Positions 5,174 through 6,101 of a DNA stretch of 6,101 bases are shown one piece after another. The first letter of the stretch is position 1, and each line of letters begins with the position of its first letter. This stretch comes from Chloroflexi bacterium RBG_16_48_8 (GTDB lineage Bacteria > Chloroflexota > Anaerolineae > Anaerolineales > E44-bin32): NCBI GenBank assembly GCA_001795115.1, contig MGNI01000126.1, positions 5,449 to 11,549 of the forward strand, read 5' to 3'. Made by a program: the position numbers and the translations under genes. The notes under the pieces were generated by a model. The model did no database searches, had not been told where the DNA came from, and was given only the letters and a program-made list of their open reading frames with translations.

Positions 5174-6101
5174 ATGGCTTCATCGCAAGCCCAACCAAAA
5201 ACGGTTGTTGCCGGCGCGTTGGGTGAATGCGTTCATGTTGCCGGCGTGCTGCGCTTCTTGAGATTGGCCGAATTGGCAGGTTGGCGAACCGTATTCCTTG
5301 GCCCCGCAGTGCCGATCGAAACCTTCATCGAAGCTGCCCGGAAGGAAGGAGCGGACCTTGTCGGCGTTTCTTATCGTCTCACTCCCGAAACCGGAGAGCG
5401 GTTGCTGGGTACCTTCGCCGAGGCAGCGGACGAACTTTTAGGATCTGGTGTAAAGTTCGTTTTTGGTGGAACACCTCCCGTAGCCCGCAAAGCGGAAACC
5501 CTCCGATTCTTTGACCGGACTTTCAACGGGAGCGAACCACCAGAGGCAGTACTAATGTATCTCAAAGGCGGGTCGGTCCTGGATGCCGCGGAAGCCGATT
5601 ACCCCCAATCCATCGTCGAGCGCATCCGGTGGAAAGCCCCTTATCCGATCCTGCGCCACCACTTTGGTCTCCACACGTTGGAGGCTACCATTGCTGGAAT
5701 TCAACAGATCGCAGAGGCAAAGGCTCTTGATGTAATCTCTCTCGGGATCGATCAGGATGCTCAGGAAAATTTCTTCCACCCCGAAAGGCAGAATCCACAA
5801 GCACGCGGGGCGGGCGGTGTGCCTTTCCGCAGTCCTGACGATTATCGTGCCCTTTTCCAGGCCAGTCGAAGGGGCAACTATCCCCTCCTGCGATCCTATT
5901 CCGGCACAGATGATTTCATTCCACTGGCCGAGATGTATGTTGAGACCATTCACATTGCCTGGTGCGCCATCCCTCTCTTCTGGTTCAACCAAATGGATGG
6001 TCGCGGCCCATGGGATCTGGAGGGTTCAATTCGCGAGCACCAGCGTGTGATGGAATGGTATGGCCAACGAAACGTCCCTGTCGAACTGAATGAACCCCAT
6101 C
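5174..6101 (+). CDS. Cobalamin (B12)-binding-domain protein, C-terminus off the window
   Basis: The frame runs 309 codons from the ATG at 5174 to the window edge; AGGGAGG lies six bases upstream. The first ~130 residues look like a B12-binding Rossmann domain: ECVHVAG (18-24) contains the H-x-x-G of the D-x-H-x-x-G signature that ligates cobalt through histidine, GVSYRL (64-69) stands at the serine-loop position, and FGGTPP (97-102) is the glycine pair contacting the nucleotide tail. The signature aspartate is cysteine 19. The second part is highly polar and aromatic (NQMDGRGPWDLEGSIREH, 272-289; PVELNEPH at the end) and probably a TIM barrel-like domain, as in B12-dependent mutases and methyltransferases. 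I cannot name the reaction. It is opposite in strand to the genes at the left and alone behind two decayed genes; no clear promoter is seen immediately upstream. Confidence 0.75.
   Translation, partial: MASSQAQPKTVVAGALGECVHVAGVLRFLRLAELAGWRTVFLGPAVPIETFIEAARKEGADLVGVSYRLTPETGERLLGTFAEAADELLGSGVKFVFGGTPPVARKAETLRFFDRTFNGSEPPEAVLMYLKGGSVLDAAEADYPQSIVERIRWKAPYPILRHHFGLHTLEATIAGIQQIAEAKALDVISLGIDQDAQENFFHPERQNPQARGAGGVPFRSPDDYRALFQASRRGNYPLLRSYSGTDDFIPLAEMYVETIHIAWCAIPLFWFNQMDGRGPWDLEGSIREHQRVMEWYGQRNVPVELNEPH

Noticed and set aside
5371..6050. Antisense and alternate frames of 64-146 codons in the B12-domain gene
   Set aside because: The sense frame from 5174 is open for 309 codons with conserved motifs and a ribosome binding site; the others are shadows.
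1..6101. CRISPR array, tRNA, rRNA, toxin-antitoxin pair or defence island
   Set aside because: I saw no regularly spaced repeats, no RNA-gene signatures and no gene of such a system on either strand.

Overview
The window reads as an ordinary bacterial chromosome segment with moderate GC, strong AGGAGG-type ribosome binding sites and loosely packed genes. Three proteins recall sequences I associate with Chloroflexota or Firmicutes-like anaerobes and thermophiles: the M29 aminopeptidase, the 'MFELPE' Fpg-like glycosylase and the AAC(2')-like acetyltransferase. This assignment is from memory of families, not from a search, and is weak.

Left part (1-4034): every recognised gene is on the minus strand. 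In transcription order these are a GNAT acetyltransferase (4034-3498), a Rieske-like protein (3278-2862), a small GYD-domain protein (2696-2412), an Fpg/Nei-type DNA glycosylase paralogue (1926-1096) and the first 303 codons of an M29 metallo-aminopeptidase (911 to beyond base 1). The Rieske and GYD genes probably form an operon behind a promoter near 3382-3411. The others are separated by gaps of about 180-490 bases and probably have their own promoters. Two of these proteins keep a fold but have lost hallmark residues: the glycosylase lacks the catalytic N-terminal proline, and the Rieske protein lacks the second cluster-binding histidine. The GYD gene is bracketed by an exact 18-bp inverted repeat.

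Middle (about 4068-5125, plus strand): a gene graveyard. It holds the 5' half of an IS21-family element (istA with four in-frame stops, then a frameshift and truncation, no istB). Its start region carries short repeats and a hairpin that buries the istA ribosome binding site. Directly after it lies the decayed N-terminus of a DHA2-type (EmrB/QacA) drug-efflux transporter.

Right part (5174-6101, plus strand): an intact, window-truncated gene with an N-terminal cobalamin-binding-type domain followed by a conserved region of unknown function.

The genes do not combine into one recognisable pathway. I see no CRISPR array, tRNA, rRNA, prophage or clear defence system. The points most worth following are the 18-bp repeat around the GYD gene, the shared frame of the Rieske and GYD genes across one TGA, and the active-site losses in the glycosylase and the Rieske protein.
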